A stretch of DNA of 64,000 nt, taken from assembly GCF_002937115.1 (NCBI RefSeq), contig NZ_NHRY01000277.1, positions 1 to 64,000 of the forward strand, read 5' to 3'. The notes beneath the pieces are model-generated. The model was not told the origin of the DNA. It worked only from the letters and a program-made list of their open reading frames with translations, and made no database searches. The stretch's first letter is position 1. Each line of letters starts with the position of its first letter. Positions 1 to 9,500 of the stretch are shown here, piece after piece. This DNA comes from Rhodopila globiformis. Lineage in GTDB: Bacteria; Pseudomonadota; Alphaproteobacteria; Acetobacterales; Acetobacteraceae. The translations under genes were made by a program, and so were the position numbers.

Positions 1-83
1 TCGAGGCCTTCATCGCCTACTTCAACCGCACCCTCGCCAAGCCGTTCAAGTGGACCATGACCGGCAAGCCGCTCGCTGCGTGA
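1..83 (+). CDS. IS630-family transposase, C-terminal tail (partial)
   Basis: The reading frame entering the window from the left (codons from position 3) ends at the TGA at 81-83. It encodes a tail with FIAYFNRTLAKPFKW followed by TGKPLAA. That aromatic/basic ending is typical of the C-terminus of IS630/Tc1-mariner-like transposases with a DDE catalytic domain, which lies upstream of the window. Only about 26 residues are visible, so intactness and the exact IS cannot be judged, and I could not mark an inverted terminal repeat with confidence. A palindromic repeat begins about 44 bp after the stop. Confidence 0.6.
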   Translation, partial: EAFIAYFNRTLAKPFKWTMTGKPLAA

Positions 84-126
84 GCGGCCGTCGAAATGGG
101 GTTCGTTCTTCCGGCGAGGTGTACTA

Positions 127-228
127 GAGCGTTTTCAGCCTGACTGGAAACGCTCCAGCTCATAATTTCACGAGCAATTTCATCGGCCTGAAATCGCTCC
201 GCGATTTCCAGTCAGGCCGATATTGCTC
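127..228. repeat. Double-hairpin dispersed repeat, copy 1
   Basis: This 102-bp unit begins with GAGCG and ends with TTGCTC. It contains one strong hairpin (arms at about 172-190 and 210-228) and a second weaker palindrome at 127-156. A second copy lies at 58585-58685 in the opposite orientation and differs at only a handful of positions. This copy sits between the transposase tail and the 3' end of corA. No coding function is supported. Confidence 0.8.
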
Positions 229-248
229 TATCCTGTTCCAGCCGGGCT

Positions 249-1232
249 TCAGATCCATTTCCGCCAGCGGAACAGCACCAGCGGGATCAGCGTGGTGAGG
301 ATGATCAGCCCCCATCCCCAGGCATAGCCGTAGGCCCAGTCCAGCTCCGGCATCGACTTGAAGTTCATGCCGTAGACGCCGGCGATCAGCACCGGCGGAA
401 TGCCGACCACCGAGGCGACCGCCATGACTTTCATCACGTTGTTCTGGGCGATGTTGATGAAGCCCAGCGTCGCATCCAGCAGGAACTGCAGCTTCTCGTT
501 CAGATGGGTATCGAAGTCGCTGACCGACACGATGTCCTGCCGCAGCGTCTTCAGCCGCGGCGTCAGCTCCTTGGGCAGCCAGTCCCTGATCATCGCCAGC
601 ACATAGGGCACGATCCGGGCAGCGCCGACCTGGGTTTCGCGCACGTGGGAAATCATGTCGCCGATGCGGCCGAGCTCGCCCAGGGTCCGCCGCAGCATGG
701 CGTCCTCGTTCTTGCGGCCGCTGACCGGTCGCGTGCCCATGCCGAAGACGGCGTGGGAGATGGTGTCGAGCTCGCCGCGGACCTGTTCCAGCACGTCGGC
801 CTGGCGGTCGACGATCGCTTCCATCAGGCCAACGAAGATATGGGCGCTGGCGGTGTGATGGTTCGGGCCGCGCGAGGGGTGCAAGGCGTAGGCGTCGATG
901 ATGCGGCTTTCGGCGAAGCGGACGGTGATCAGTCGCTGCGGGGCCAGGATGGACCCGACCGACACACTGCGCGGCCTGTCGCCGCTGACGCTGACCAGGG
1001 GCATGCTGAGATACAGCACGCCGTCCCGCATCGCCAGGCGGCTGGAGGTTTCGATCTCGCTGATATCGGCCTCGGTGGGAATTCGCAGGCCGGTCGCCTG
1101 CTCCACGCGGGCGATGATGTCGGGTGTGGCGGAGACCAGGTCGATCCAGACCGCGTCGCGCAGCCCGTCGGGCGAAACGGCATCCGGCGCGCGATGCAAC
1201 TGGTCGTCGGTGCACAGGAATACGTTCAGCAT
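249..1232 (-). CDS. corA: CorA family magnesium/cobalt transporter
   Basis: A 327-residue protein of normal CorA length. It has a soluble acidic/helical N-terminal domain (about residues 1-260) followed by two C-terminal membrane segments (about 265-285 and 304-322). The hallmark loop motif YGMNF at about 287-291 joins the two helices and forms the mouth of the pentameric Mg2+ channel in this family. The extreme C-terminus is short and basic (RWRKWI), as expected on the cytoplasmic side. The start is supported by a GGAGG-like ribosome site upstream of ATG 1232. It is the last gene on this strand after ilvC, and a terminator-like hairpin separates the two, so it is probably transcribed alone. 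Co2+ or Ni2+ may also be carried. Confidence 0.9.
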   Translation of the reverse strand: MLNVFLCTDDQLHRAPDAVSPDGLRDAVWIDLVSATPDIIARVEQATGLRIPTEADISEIETSSRLAMRDGVLYLSMPLVSVSGDRPRSVSVGSILAPQRLITVRFAESRIIDAYALHPSRGPNHHTASAHIFVGLMEAIVDRQADVLEQVRGELDTISHAVFGMGTRPVSGRKNEDAMLRRTLGELGRIGDMISHVRETQVGAARIVPYVLAMIRDWLPKELTPRLKTLRQDIVSVSDFDTHLNEKLQFLLDATLGFINIAQNNVMKVMAVASVVGIPPVLIAGVYGMNFKSMPELDWAYGYAWGWGLIILTTLIPLVLFRWRKWI

Positions 1233-1297
1233 CGCAAATCATCCTCCGGCTGGCGCGCGGCAACCGGAGATTCACGAATTCCGGGTGAAAAGGCCAT

Positions 1298-1320
1298 CCC
1301 CGGCCGGATGAGGGCCGGGG
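1298..1320 (-). terminator. Candidate intrinsic terminator after ilvC
   Basis: An 8-bp GC-rich stem (CCCCGGCC, 1298-1305, with GGCCGGGG, 1313-1320) with a 7-nt loop lies just beyond the ilvC stop. Read on the minus strand it is followed within a few bases by CCTTTT. The T-run is short, so efficiency is uncertain, but it sits exactly where the ilv transcription unit should end before corA. Confidence 0.5.
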
Positions 1321-1332
1321 GCGGCGCGTTAC

Positions 1333-2391
<1,059 letters not shown>

Positions 2392-2412
2392 TTATGACCG
2401 AAGCCGCGCGGT

Positions 2413-3108
2413 TTATCCAGCCGGCGTTTGTCCGGGCTGCATTGCAGGTGCCGGAGTGTCCGCCGCGGCGGCGATCAGGCGGCGCAGGCCGTCGCGCAGC
2501 TTGCCGAAGCTTGGAGACCGGTTGATATCCGGATTCATCAGCGGGCCGATGCGGTTGGCCCATTCGTGCTTCAGATCGCCAGGCCGGCGGCCTCCAGGTT
2601 TGCGAACGGCGGCCAGTCCGCCCGGGTGGAGCGCATCGGCGAGCATCTCCCAGGTGCCGCAGACCGCATCCTGTTCGTAGCGCTTGAGAACGGCCTTTTT
2701 GGCTCTCGGGTAGGCGGCCTGCAAAGCTTCAGGGTCCCCGAAATACCAGGCTTCGGTTTCCTCGATAGCCAGCCGGAACAGGGTCTTCGCGTCGGCACCG
2801 CGGGATGCGGCAACAGCACGCAGCTCTGCCAGGAAGGTGGCGCAGTCGCGATCGTCGGCGTCCAGCACAACGACCACTGCGTCGATCGACGCCGTTTTGG
2901 CGTGGGCGCGCAACATACCCGGAAGCTTGTTCAGCAGGGTACGCTTGGCCGGGTCACCATCTTTCATGCCTCGGGGAATGTGGCCGACGCAACGGCAGTC
3001 GGTGATCTGCCAGGTGTGAGGTTCGCCATTCCCTCCGATGAGCTTCGGCAGCAGATGTTCCAGCAGCGCCTTGCCGGAGCTGTCCTCGGTGATAACCTCG
3101 ATGTGCAT
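2413..3108 (-). CDS. DUF4276-like TOPRIM-fold protein, partner of the ATPase
   Basis: About 231 residues from the ATG at 3108, which lies 2 bp beyond the upstream ATPase stop; a longer in-frame start at 3141 would overlap the ATPase. The N-terminus ITEDSSGKALLEHLLPKL has the glutamate (E8) and helix typical of TOPRIM-type proteins. VVVVLDADDRDC at about 79-89 supplies the acidic DxD motif, and the later EETEAWYFGD (116-125) matches a conserved DUF4276/DUF3226 block. These acidic residues suggest metal-dependent nuclease-like chemistry; no activity is proven. The near-fused arrangement with an AAA/ABC-type ATPase resembles a split OLD-family pair, so an antiphage or DNA-maintenance role is inferred. 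The cassette lies inside the ilv gene run. Confidence 0.75.
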   Translation of the reverse strand: MHIEVITEDSSGKALLEHLLPKLIGGNGEPHTWQITDCRCVGHIPRGMKDGDPAKRTLLNKLPGMLRAHAKTASIDAVVVVLDADDRDCATFLAELRAVAASRGADAKTLFRLAIEETEAWYFGDPEALQAAYPRAKKAVLKRYEQDAVCGTWEMLADALHPGGLAAVRKPGGRRPGDLKHEWANRIGPLMNPDINRSPSFGKLRDGLRRLIAAAADTPAPAMQPGQTPAG

Positions 3109-3110
3109 CG

Positions 3111-4328
3111 CTATCTCGGATCGAGGTAATCGCTGAACCAAAGCCCGCCCAGCGGCAGGCCCTCGGCGACCATGTTGCGAACGAGTTCGCTGTCCGAGGC
3201 GCGGCGGATCGTGGAGAATCCGTCGGCGCCCTTCTCCAGGATCCAGACTTCCTCGGGCGACAAGGCGTCTACGAAGTATGGCTGGTGCGTGGTGACGATG
3301 ATCTGCGGAGCATTCTCGGCGCCCGTGGCGTGCGCCCGGAATTCCTGCGCAAGGGTTTCCAGCAGCTTTGGATACAGGCCGTTCTCGGGTTCCTCAATGC
3401 AGATCAGCGGCGGTGGCTCGGGATCTTCCAGCAGCAGCATGTAGGCGAACAGCTTCAGGGTGCCGTCGGACATTTGTTGCGCGAAGAACGGATCGACGAA
3501 TCCTCGGTCGTTGAAGCGCAACAGAACGCGATTGTCCTCGGTAACCACCGATGCGATCTTTTCGATCCCGGGAATGCGGTTTGCGATACGGCGCAGAACC
3601 GACTGGAAGCGCGCCTTGTTGTCGCGTTCCATGAACTGGACCACGTTCCCGATGTTGTCGCCGCGCATATTCAGGTGGCGTTGCGGTCCAGCGACAGGCA
3701 GGCCGCGCGCGGCATCCGGCGTGAAGTAGGAAAGATACCAACCTTTCAGAAAGGCGCGAAAGCGGGCGATGTGTGGATGGTCGCGCAGAGCGCCGAGAGT
3801 CGCGACACCGAGCTGGCGCGTGTCGGTAAGTTGGACCGTGAGTAATCTGGCTTCCAGTCCGGACGGGTTGAACCCCGGCAAAACCACACCCTCGCCGCGA
3901 ATTAGCCGCATGAGAGGGAGATACTCCTTACCGTCCTCTGCCAATCCTGGCTGCCAGAAAACCTCGGACTCCACGAAGGGACGGCCTGTTGAGTCGATAT
4001 CAATTGCGAGGTTATAGGAAATCGGCCGCGCGCCGGCGGCTTCCCGATAGCAAACCTCAAAGCGGATCGGCTCCTGCACGCCCTGAGACCGCATGCGTTC
4101 GAAACCGCCACGCTGCTCTTTGTCGCAGGCAGCCTCGACCCCAATCGTCAGGCAATCGGCGAGAAAGCCGAACGCATCGAACAGCGTGCTCTTTCCCGAT
4201 CCATTCTTCCCGATAACAGCGGTCAAAGGCGACAGAGGATCGCCTTCGCCTGCGGGCAGGAGGCGGCCAAGCGTGACGTCCCGAAGCGAGCGGTAGTTCT
4301 GAACCCGGAAACCCTCGATCAGCGCCAC
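3111..4328 (-). CDS. AAA/ABC-type ATPase of OLD-like family
   Basis: A 405-residue ATPase. It begins with a conserved FRVQNYRSLRDV strand and carries Walker A GKNGSGKST at 40-48. A signature-like QQMSDGTLKLFAY lies at about 284-296, Walker B ICIEEPENGLYP at about 309-320, and an H-loop TTHQP at about 346-350. This is the AAA_15/AAA_21 layout seen in RecF/SMC-like ATPases of OLD, Gabija and retron or Septu-type systems. It has no fused TOPRIM domain; the next gene, 2 bp away, appears to supply one. It starts 25 bp after the ilvN stop and is clearly in the same transcription unit. ATP-dependent DNA sensing with the TOPRIM partner is an inference. Confidence 0.85.
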   Translation of the reverse strand: MALIEGFRVQNYRSLRDVTLGRLLPAGEGDPLSPLTAVIGKNGSGKSTLFDAFGFLADCLTIGVEAACDKEQRGGFERMRSQGVQEPIRFEVCYREAAGARPISYNLAIDIDSTGRPFVESEVFWQPGLAEDGKEYLPLMRLIRGEGVVLPGFNPSGLEARLLTVQLTDTRQLGVATLGALRDHPHIARFRAFLKGWYLSYFTPDAARGLPVAGPQRHLNMRGDNIGNVVQFMERDNKARFQSVLRRIANRIPGIEKIASVVTEDNRVLLRFNDRGFVDPFFAQQMSDGTLKLFAYMLLLEDPEPPPLICIEEPENGLYPKLLETLAQEFRAHATGAENAPQIIVTTHQPYFVDALSPEEVWILEKGADGFSTIRRASDSELVRNMVAEGLPLGGLWFSDYLDPR

Positions 4329-4353
4329 GCCCGCTCCTTTCCTCCAGCCCGTC

Positions 4354-4896
4354 CTAGCGGCCGAGTGACGGGGAAGCCTGTATCACCCGCGTGCCGCGGG
4401 CCAGCGCCGCGATGCCGCTGCGCGACACTTCCGACAGGCCGAGATCACGCATCAGCTCGATGAACGCGTCGATCTTGTCGGTAGCGCCGGTCAGCTCGAA
4501 CACGTAGCTGCCCAGCGTGGTGTCCACCACCCGGGCGCGGAAACTGTCGGCGATGCGCATCGCCTCGACCCGCTGCTCGCCGGTGCCGACGACCTTCACC
4601 AGGGCCAGCTCCCGCGCCACGTGCGGGCCTTCCATGGTCAGGTCCGACACGCAGTGCACCGGCACCAGGCGGTCGAGCTGCGCCTTGATCTGCTCGATCA
4701 CCATGGACGTGCCGGACGTCACGATGTTGATGCGGCTGTGCCGCCCCGCGGCATCCACCGGGGCCACGGTCAGGCTGTCGATGTTGTAGCCACGGCCGGA
4801 GAACAGGCCGATGACCCGCGCCAGGACGCCGGATTCATTGTCCACCAGGACCGAGATGGTCGCGCTGCGTTGGGTCGTGTCGGTGAGGCTGGGCAT
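4354..4896 (-). CDS. ilvN: Acetolactate synthase small (regulatory) subunit
   Basis: About 180 residues from the ATG at 4896 (MPSLTDTTQRSATISVLV). A longer frame to 4959 adds a low-complexity stretch that is not conserved in the family. The N-terminal ACT domain (ISVLVDNESGVLARVIGLFS) binds valine for feedback control. The rest is the C-terminal domain that activates the catalytic subunit (LVKVVGTGEQRVEAM onward). It follows ilvB by about 90 bp and precedes the ATPase cassette by 25 bp. The pair forms the enzyme for the first common step of branched-chain amino-acid synthesis. Confidence 0.95.
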   Translation of the reverse strand: MPSLTDTTQRSATISVLVDNESGVLARVIGLFSGRGYNIDSLTVAPVDAAGRHSRINIVTSGTSMVIEQIKAQLDRLVPVHCVSDLTMEGPHVARELALVKVVGTGEQRVEAMRIADSFRARVVDTTLGSYVFELTGATDKIDAFIELMRDLGLSEVSRSGIAALARGTRVIQASPSLGR

Positions 4897-4987
4897 GGGA
4901 AGAACCGGAACAGCAAGAGAAAACGGGAATGCCGGGCGCGCGGGGTCATGCCCCGCCACGCCCGGTGGTGCAAGCGATAAGGTGCGA

Positions 4988-6766
4988 TCAGACCAGGACC
5001 ATGCCCGCGTCGGTCACGCCGGCGCCGGACGGCTCATGGTCCGGACCCAGCAGCATCTCGTTGTGCGCGGCGCCGCTGGGGATCATCGGGAAGCAGTTCT
5101 CCGCCTGATCCACGGCAATGTCGGCGATGACCGCGGTCGGGCAGTCGAGCATGGCATTGATCACGCCATCCAGTTCATCCACCGAGGTCGCCCGCATGCC
5201 GGTGGCATGGAACGACTCCGCCAGCTTGATGAAATCCGGCAGCGCGTTGGAGTAGGTCTCGGAATACCGGCTGCCATGCAGCAATTCCTGCCACTGCCGC
5301 ACCATGCCCATGTACTGGTTGTTCAGGATGAACACCTTCACCGGCAGGCGGTACTGCGCCAGCGTGCCCATCTCCTGGATGTTCATCAGGATGGATGCCT
5401 CGCCGGCGATGTCGATTACCAGCGCGTCGGGATGCGCCAGTTGCACGCCCATCGCCGCCGGCAGGCCATAGCCCATGGTGCCCAGGCCGCCGGAGGTCAT
5501 CCAGCGGTTCGGCTTCTCGAAGCCGAAGTGCTGCGCCGCCCACATCTGGTGCTGGCCGACCTCGGTGGTGATGAAGGTCTCCTTGCCGCGGGCCTTGGTG
5601 ATCTCATACAGGCGCTTGATCGCGTATTGCGGCTTGATGATGCCGCCGGGCCGCATGTCCTGGTTGAACTTCAGGCTGTCCTTGCCCCGCCAGACATCGA
5701 TCTGCCGCCACCACGTCGTCAGCGCCGCCTTGTCCGCCGGGGCATCGCTCGCCTGCCACGCCGCCAGCAGCGCGTTCAGCGCCTTGCCGGCATCCGCGAC
5801 GATCGGCACGTCCACCGGGACGTTCTTGTTGATCGAGGAGCCGTCGATGTCGATGTGGATCTTCTTCGAGCCCTGGCTGAACGCATTCAGCCGCCCAGTG
5901 ACGCGGTCGTCAAACCGCGCGCCGACGGCCAGCATGACGTCGCAGCCATGCATCGCCAGGTTGGCCTCATACGTCCCATGCATGCCCAGCATGCCGAGGA
6001 ACTGCGGGTCGCTGGCCGGGAAGGTGCCCAGCCCCATCAGCGTGTTGGTGATCGGGAAGCCGGTGGCGCGGGCGAACGCGGCCAGCGCCTCCGACGCCTC
6101 CGGCCCGGCGTTCACCACGCCGCCGCCGGCGTAGATGATCGGCCGCTTCGCCTGCTTCAGCATCGCCACCGCCTGGGCGATTGCGCCGGCATCCGGCTCG
6201 GTACGCGGACGGTAGCTGACGTGCTGCACCGTCGGCTCGGTGTACGGCGCCTTGTTGATCACGATGTCCTTCGGCAGGTCGATCACCACCGGGCCGGGAC
6301 GGCCGTGGCTGGCGACGTAGAACGCCTCGTGGACGATGCGCGCCAGGTCTTCCGAGCGCTTGACTAGGTAGTTGTGCTTGGTCGCCGGCCGGGTGATGCC
6401 GGTGGTGTCGGCCTCCTGGAACGCGTCGTTGCCGATGAGGTGCGTCGGCACCTGGCCGGTCAGGCAGACCAGCGGGACGCTGTCCATCAGCGCGTCGAGC
6501 AACCCGGTCACCGCATTGGTGGCGCCGGGGCCGGAGGTCACCAGCACGCAGCCGACGCGGCCGGTGGAGCGGGCATAGCCCTCGGCGGCATGCACCGCCG
6601 CCTGCTCATGCCGGACCAGGATGTGGCGGATGGCGTTCTGCTGGAACAGCGCGTCATAGATCGGGAGTACGGCCCCGCCGGGATAGCCGAAAATAACCTC
6701 TACGCCCTGGTCCTTGAGTGCGCGTAGAAGGATTTCTGCTCCCGTTTGAGTCCATTCCGCCGCCAT
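4988..6766 (-). CDS. ilvB: Acetolactate synthase large (catalytic) subunit
   Basis: A 592-residue thiamine-diphosphate enzyme condensing pyruvate with pyruvate or 2-ketobutyrate. The N-terminal PYR domain contains GYPGGAVLPIYD and the catalytic glutamate in VRHEQAAVHAAEGYA. A central FAD-binding domain follows, then the C-terminal PP domain with the TPP/Mg2+ site AGEASILMNIQEMGT and the Asn pair in FILNNQYMGM. The GEA form of the TPP motif is a normal variant in proteobacterial enzymes. The gene is 55 bp downstream of miaA on the same strand. I saw no leader peptide or attenuator in that gap. Confidence 0.96.
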   Translation of the reverse strand: MAAEWTQTGAEILLRALKDQGVEVIFGYPGGAVLPIYDALFQQNAIRHILVRHEQAAVHAAEGYARSTGRVGCVLVTSGPGATNAVTGLLDALMDSVPLVCLTGQVPTHLIGNDAFQEADTTGITRPATKHNYLVKRSEDLARIVHEAFYVASHGRPGPVVIDLPKDIVINKAPYTEPTVQHVSYRPRTEPDAGAIAQAVAMLKQAKRPIIYAGGGVVNAGPEASEALAAFARATGFPITNTLMGLGTFPASDPQFLGMLGMHGTYEANLAMHGCDVMLAVGARFDDRVTGRLNAFSQGSKKIHIDIDGSSINKNVPVDVPIVADAGKALNALLAAWQASDAPADKAALTTWWRQIDVWRGKDSLKFNQDMRPGGIIKPQYAIKRLYEITKARGKETFITTEVGQHQMWAAQHFGFEKPNRWMTSGGLGTMGYGLPAAMGVQLAHPDALVIDIAGEASILMNIQEMGTLAQYRLPVKVFILNNQYMGMVRQWQELLHGSRYSETYSNALPDFIKLAESFHATGMRATSVDELDGVINAMLDCPTAVIADIAVDQAENCFPMIPSGAAHNEMLLGPDHEPSGAGVTDAGMVLV

Positions 6767-6821
6767 ACCTGGCTCCCGTTACTGAAAGAGGGCGGACGGT
6801 TATGCTGTCTGTACGTCCAGG

Positions 6822-7793
6822 TCAAGCCTCGTTTTCAATAAATGTCAACAAACTGGGGCGTTCTCTTTCCGAAAATTGCGCCAAATTGACAAATCGTGCA
6901 TTAATCTTGCTCGTGCGGGTCTGGGGTGCAAGCACGTGATGACGGAACCACGTTGCCTGGCGCTTGGTGTACTGGCCAGTGACCAGTTCGGTGCGGCGTC
7001 CGGCTTCCTGTAGCGACAATTCGCCGCGCAGATAGCCCGACAGTTCCGGCACGCCATGCGCCCGCATCGCCGGCAGCGCGGGATCGAGGCCAAGCGCCAG
7101 CAACGCCCGCACCTCATCCACCGCGCCCTGCCGGATCATGGCGTCGAACCGGGTGGCGATGGCGGCGCGCAGGGCATCGCGCGGCGGGTCGAGCAGGACG
7201 GCGGCGAACCGCCACGGCGCCGGCGGCGAACGCTCGGCCTGCCAGGCGGCGAGGCCCCGTCCCGTGCCGCGCCAGACCTCCCAGGCGCGGGCGATGCGCT
7301 GGCTGTCCTCGGGGTTCAAACGTGCAGCGGTCGCGGGATCGACCCTGGCGAGGCTGGCATGCAGCGCCGCGGGCCCCTGCTCCGCCAGCAGGCGCCGGGC
7401 CTCGGCACGGGCGTCGGGACCGGGATCGGGGATTTCGGCCAGCCCATCGGTCAACGCCGCGAAATACATCCCCGACCCGCCGGTCAGGATCGGCAGGCGA
7501 CCGGCCGCGCGGGCTTCCGCCATCGCCGCCAGGGCGGTTTCCCGCCACCAGGCGACGCTGCCGGCCTCGGCGGCCGGGCGAATGCCGTAGAGACGGTGCG
7601 GAACGAGAGCTTCTTCCTCTGGCGTCGGGCGGGCCGTCAGGACGCGCAGCTCGCTATACACCTGCATGGAATCGGTATTGATGATCGTCCCGCCCACAAG
7701 CTGCGCGATCGCCAGCGCCAGCGCGGATTTTCCGCTCGCCGTCGGGCCGGCGACGATCAGCGCCCTTGGCAGCCCCCGCGGCCGGTCAGCCAT
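6822..7793 (-). CDS. miaA: tRNA dimethylallyltransferase
   Basis: A 323-residue enzyme that adds a dimethylallyl group to N6 of A37 in tRNAs reading UNN codons. The P-loop GPTASGKSALA lies at 16-26 and the DSMQVYSEL motif at about 41-49, followed by the substrate-binding region (LTGGSGMYFAALTDGLAEIP). The C-terminal Q/R-rich segment QYTKRQATWFRHH is diagnostic for MiaA. It lies 13 bp downstream of a small ribbon-helix-helix-like gene and 55 bp upstream of ilvB, all on the minus strand. Confidence 0.95.
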   Translation of the reverse strand: MADRPRGLPRALIVAGPTASGKSALALAIAQLVGGTIINTDSMQVYSELRVLTARPTPEEEALVPHRLYGIRPAAEAGSVAWWRETALAAMAEARAAGRLPILTGGSGMYFAALTDGLAEIPDPGPDARAEARRLLAEQGPAALHASLARVDPATAARLNPEDSQRIARAWEVWRGTGRGLAAWQAERSPPAPWRFAAVLLDPPRDALRAAIATRFDAMIRQGAVDEVRALLALGLDPALPAMRAHGVPELSGYLRGELSLQEAGRRTELVTGQYTKRQATWFRHHVLAPQTRTSKINARFVNLAQFSERERPSLLTFIENEA

Positions 7794-7806
7794 GGCCGCC
7801 AGACGA

Positions 7807-8088
7807 TCAGAGGAACAGGCGATACGGAATCATCGCGCCGTTCTCGTCGCGGACGAAGAACTGCTTGCCGCTTTCGGTTTCTTCAATCAGCGCTTCGTAC
7901 AGCCGCAGGGCGTTCTTGACGACCTCGGCGTAGGACGACGCTTCCGTCTTCAGCTTCAGCGCGTTGAGCCGTTCCACCGACCGCGGCGGCAGGTCGAACT
8001 GCACGCGGTTCTTCGGCACTTTCGGCCGGGCATCCGGCCGGTCCTCCGCCTGCGCGGCCACGGCGGCGGGGAGTGTCAGAGAGGCCAT
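7807..8088 (-). CDS. Small ribbon-helix-helix-like protein
   Basis: 93 residues from the ATG at 8088, chosen because AAAGGATAC lies just upstream as a good ribosome site; the open frame extends further without support. VQFDLPPRSVERLNALK followed by TEASSYAEVVKNALRLYEAL reads as a beta strand and two helices, like MetJ/Arc-type DNA-binding folds. A short C-terminal tail (FFVRDENGAMIPYRLFL) follows. No toxin partner is adjacent. The start overlaps the end of the upstream membrane-protein gene by 13 bp, suggesting translational coupling. The DNA-binding role is inferred from fold-like pattern only. Confidence 0.7.
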   Translation of the reverse strand: MASLTLPAAVAAQAEDRPDARPKVPKNRVQFDLPPRSVERLNALKLKTEASSYAEVVKNALRLYEALIEETESGKQFFVRDENGAMIPYRLFL

Positions 8089-8372
8089 CGTGTATCCTTT
8101 CCCGCTGAACCAAAGTAATGCGACACCGTCACCCCAAGCATCGGTCCCGCCACCGCCCACACGACCTCGACCGCAAGATAGCTGCCGGTCGCCAGGCCGT
8201 AGGTTCCGGTCACCGCAACCGCACAGCCCGCACCGATGGCGATGGCACGGGACAGGAAGCCGCGGGTCCGGGCGTCGATGACATGGGCTTCCTCAAGCTC
8301 GAAGTCCCGGCCGATGCGTGGCCGGAACCGGGGTTCCGACGTCCGGGATCGTGTCCGTGGCGTATCCCACAT
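8076..8372 (-). CDS. Small two-helix membrane protein, unknown function
   Basis: 98 residues: a charged N-terminal third rich in Arg, then two hydrophobic segments (about 42-62 and 66-86) separated by a short turn. I do not recognise a family. It overlaps the ribbon-helix-helix-like gene by 13 bp and heads the minus-strand run that continues into miaA and ilvB. The 170 bp upstream, shared with the divergent serB gene, is AT-richer than its surroundings and probably holds both promoters. Confidence 0.5.
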   Translation of the reverse strand: MWDTPRTRSRTSEPRFRPRIGRDFELEEAHVIDARTRGFLSRAIAIGAGCAVAVTGTYGLATGSYLAVEVVWAVAGPMLGVTVSHYFGSAGKDTRWPL

Positions 8373-8581
8373 CGCAGCTTGCTCCAGCAGAAGCCGGCGG
8401 CTTAGAGCAGGAGGCTGAACAAGCGGTTAACGGCACGGCGGAATCCCGGCTGCCAAAGCAAAATACTACATCATGAGGCCAATAGCAACCAATATATGAG
8501 GCAATTTTCCTCATATCCCGCAGCGCCCGCTCACGCATTTGCTTGCATGTGCAGCCCCCCGCTGTCAGGTTCCGCCCCGCC

Positions 8582-9457
8582 ATGAACTACGTAACGACCA
8601 TCGTCGCCCGGCGCGACGCTATCACCCTGACGCCCGCCATCATCAATCACATCCGCAACACTCTGCGTGGCGCGCCGCCGGTGATCCTGTCGCCGGGGGA
8701 GGCCGTGGACATCCCGCTCTCCACGCCGCCCGGGCCCGAACAGCTGGAGGCGGCGCTGGAGGGCAGGCCGATCGACGCGATCACGGTCAAGACCCGCGCG
8801 CGGCAGAAGGCGCTGCTGCTCGCCGACATGGACAGCACCATCGTCACCGGCGAGACGCTGGACGAACTCGCGGATTTCGCCGGCCTCGGCGCGCAGATCG
8901 CCGCCATCACCCGCCGCGCCATGAACGGCGAGCTGGACTTCAAGGAGGCGCTGCGGGAACGCGTCTCAATGCTGAAGGGGCTGAAAATCGACGCCCTGGA
9001 AAAAGCCTGGGAGCGCATTCACGTCACCCCCGGCGCGCGGGAACTGGTGGCGACGATGCGGGCGAGGGGCGCCCTGACCGCCCTGGTGTCCGGCGGCTTC
9101 TCCTTCTTCACCGGCAAGGTGGCGGCACAGCTTGGCTTCGAGGTGCACCGCTCGAACGTTCTGCTGGACGACGGCGCGGCGCTGATCGGCACGGTGCGGG
9201 AGCCGATCCTGGACCGCGACGCCAAGCTGTCGGCGCTGCACGAACTGGCCGCGCAACGGGGACTGAAGCTGTCGGCGACCCTGGCGGTCGGCGATGGCGC
9301 CAACGACCTGGACATGATCCGCGACGCCGGCCTCGGCGTGGCGTTCCATGCCAAGCCGATTGTCGCGCAGGCGGCGCGGACGAGGGTGGACCACGCCGAC
9401 TTGCGCGCGCTGCTGTTCGCCCAGGGCTATCCGGCCTCGATCTTCGTCACCGGTTGA
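8582..9457 (+). CDS. serB: Phosphoserine phosphatase
   Basis: About 291 residues from the ATG at 8582 (MNYVTTIVARRD); an upstream in-frame ATG at 8543 is possible. This HAD-superfamily enzyme carries out the last step of serine synthesis. Motif I DMDSTIVTGETLDELA (from about 82) gives the nucleophile Asp and acid Asp. Motif II is the serine in SGGFSFFT, and motif III/IV is VGDGANDLDM with GVAFHAKPIV. The short N-terminal region before residue 70 corresponds to the variable regulatory part of the family. It is divergent from the miaA-ilv run. Confidence 0.93.
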   Translation: MNYVTTIVARRDAITLTPAIINHIRNTLRGAPPVILSPGEAVDIPLSTPPGPEQLEAALEGRPIDAITVKTRARQKALLLADMDSTIVTGETLDELADFAGLGAQIAAITRRAMNGELDFKEALRERVSMLKGLKIDALEKAWERIHVTPGARELVATMRARGALTALVSGGFSFFTGKVAAQLGFEVHRSNVLLDDGAALIGTVREPILDRDAKLSALHELAAQRGLKLSATLAVGDGANDLDMIRDAGLGVAFHAKPIVAQAARTRVDHADLRALLFAQGYPASIFVTG

Positions 9458-9500
9458 GGCCAATCGGCAGGGGGATGCGCCACCTGCGTGACAGGCGGCC

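Noticed and set aside
5370-5420. IlvB appearing to lack the usual GDG of the TPP motif
   Set aside because: The GEAS form is a normal variant in proteobacterial acetolactate synthases; the rest of the motif is intact.
4811-6367. 518-residue open frame on the plus strand opposite ilvB
   Set aside because: Arg/His/Asp-rich translation typical of antisense frames in GC-rich genes; no motifs, and ilvB on the other strand is unambiguous.
6767-6821. ilv leader peptide/attenuator before ilvB
   Set aside because: Only 55 bp, with no short ORF rich in Val/Leu/Ile codons and no alternative hairpins.
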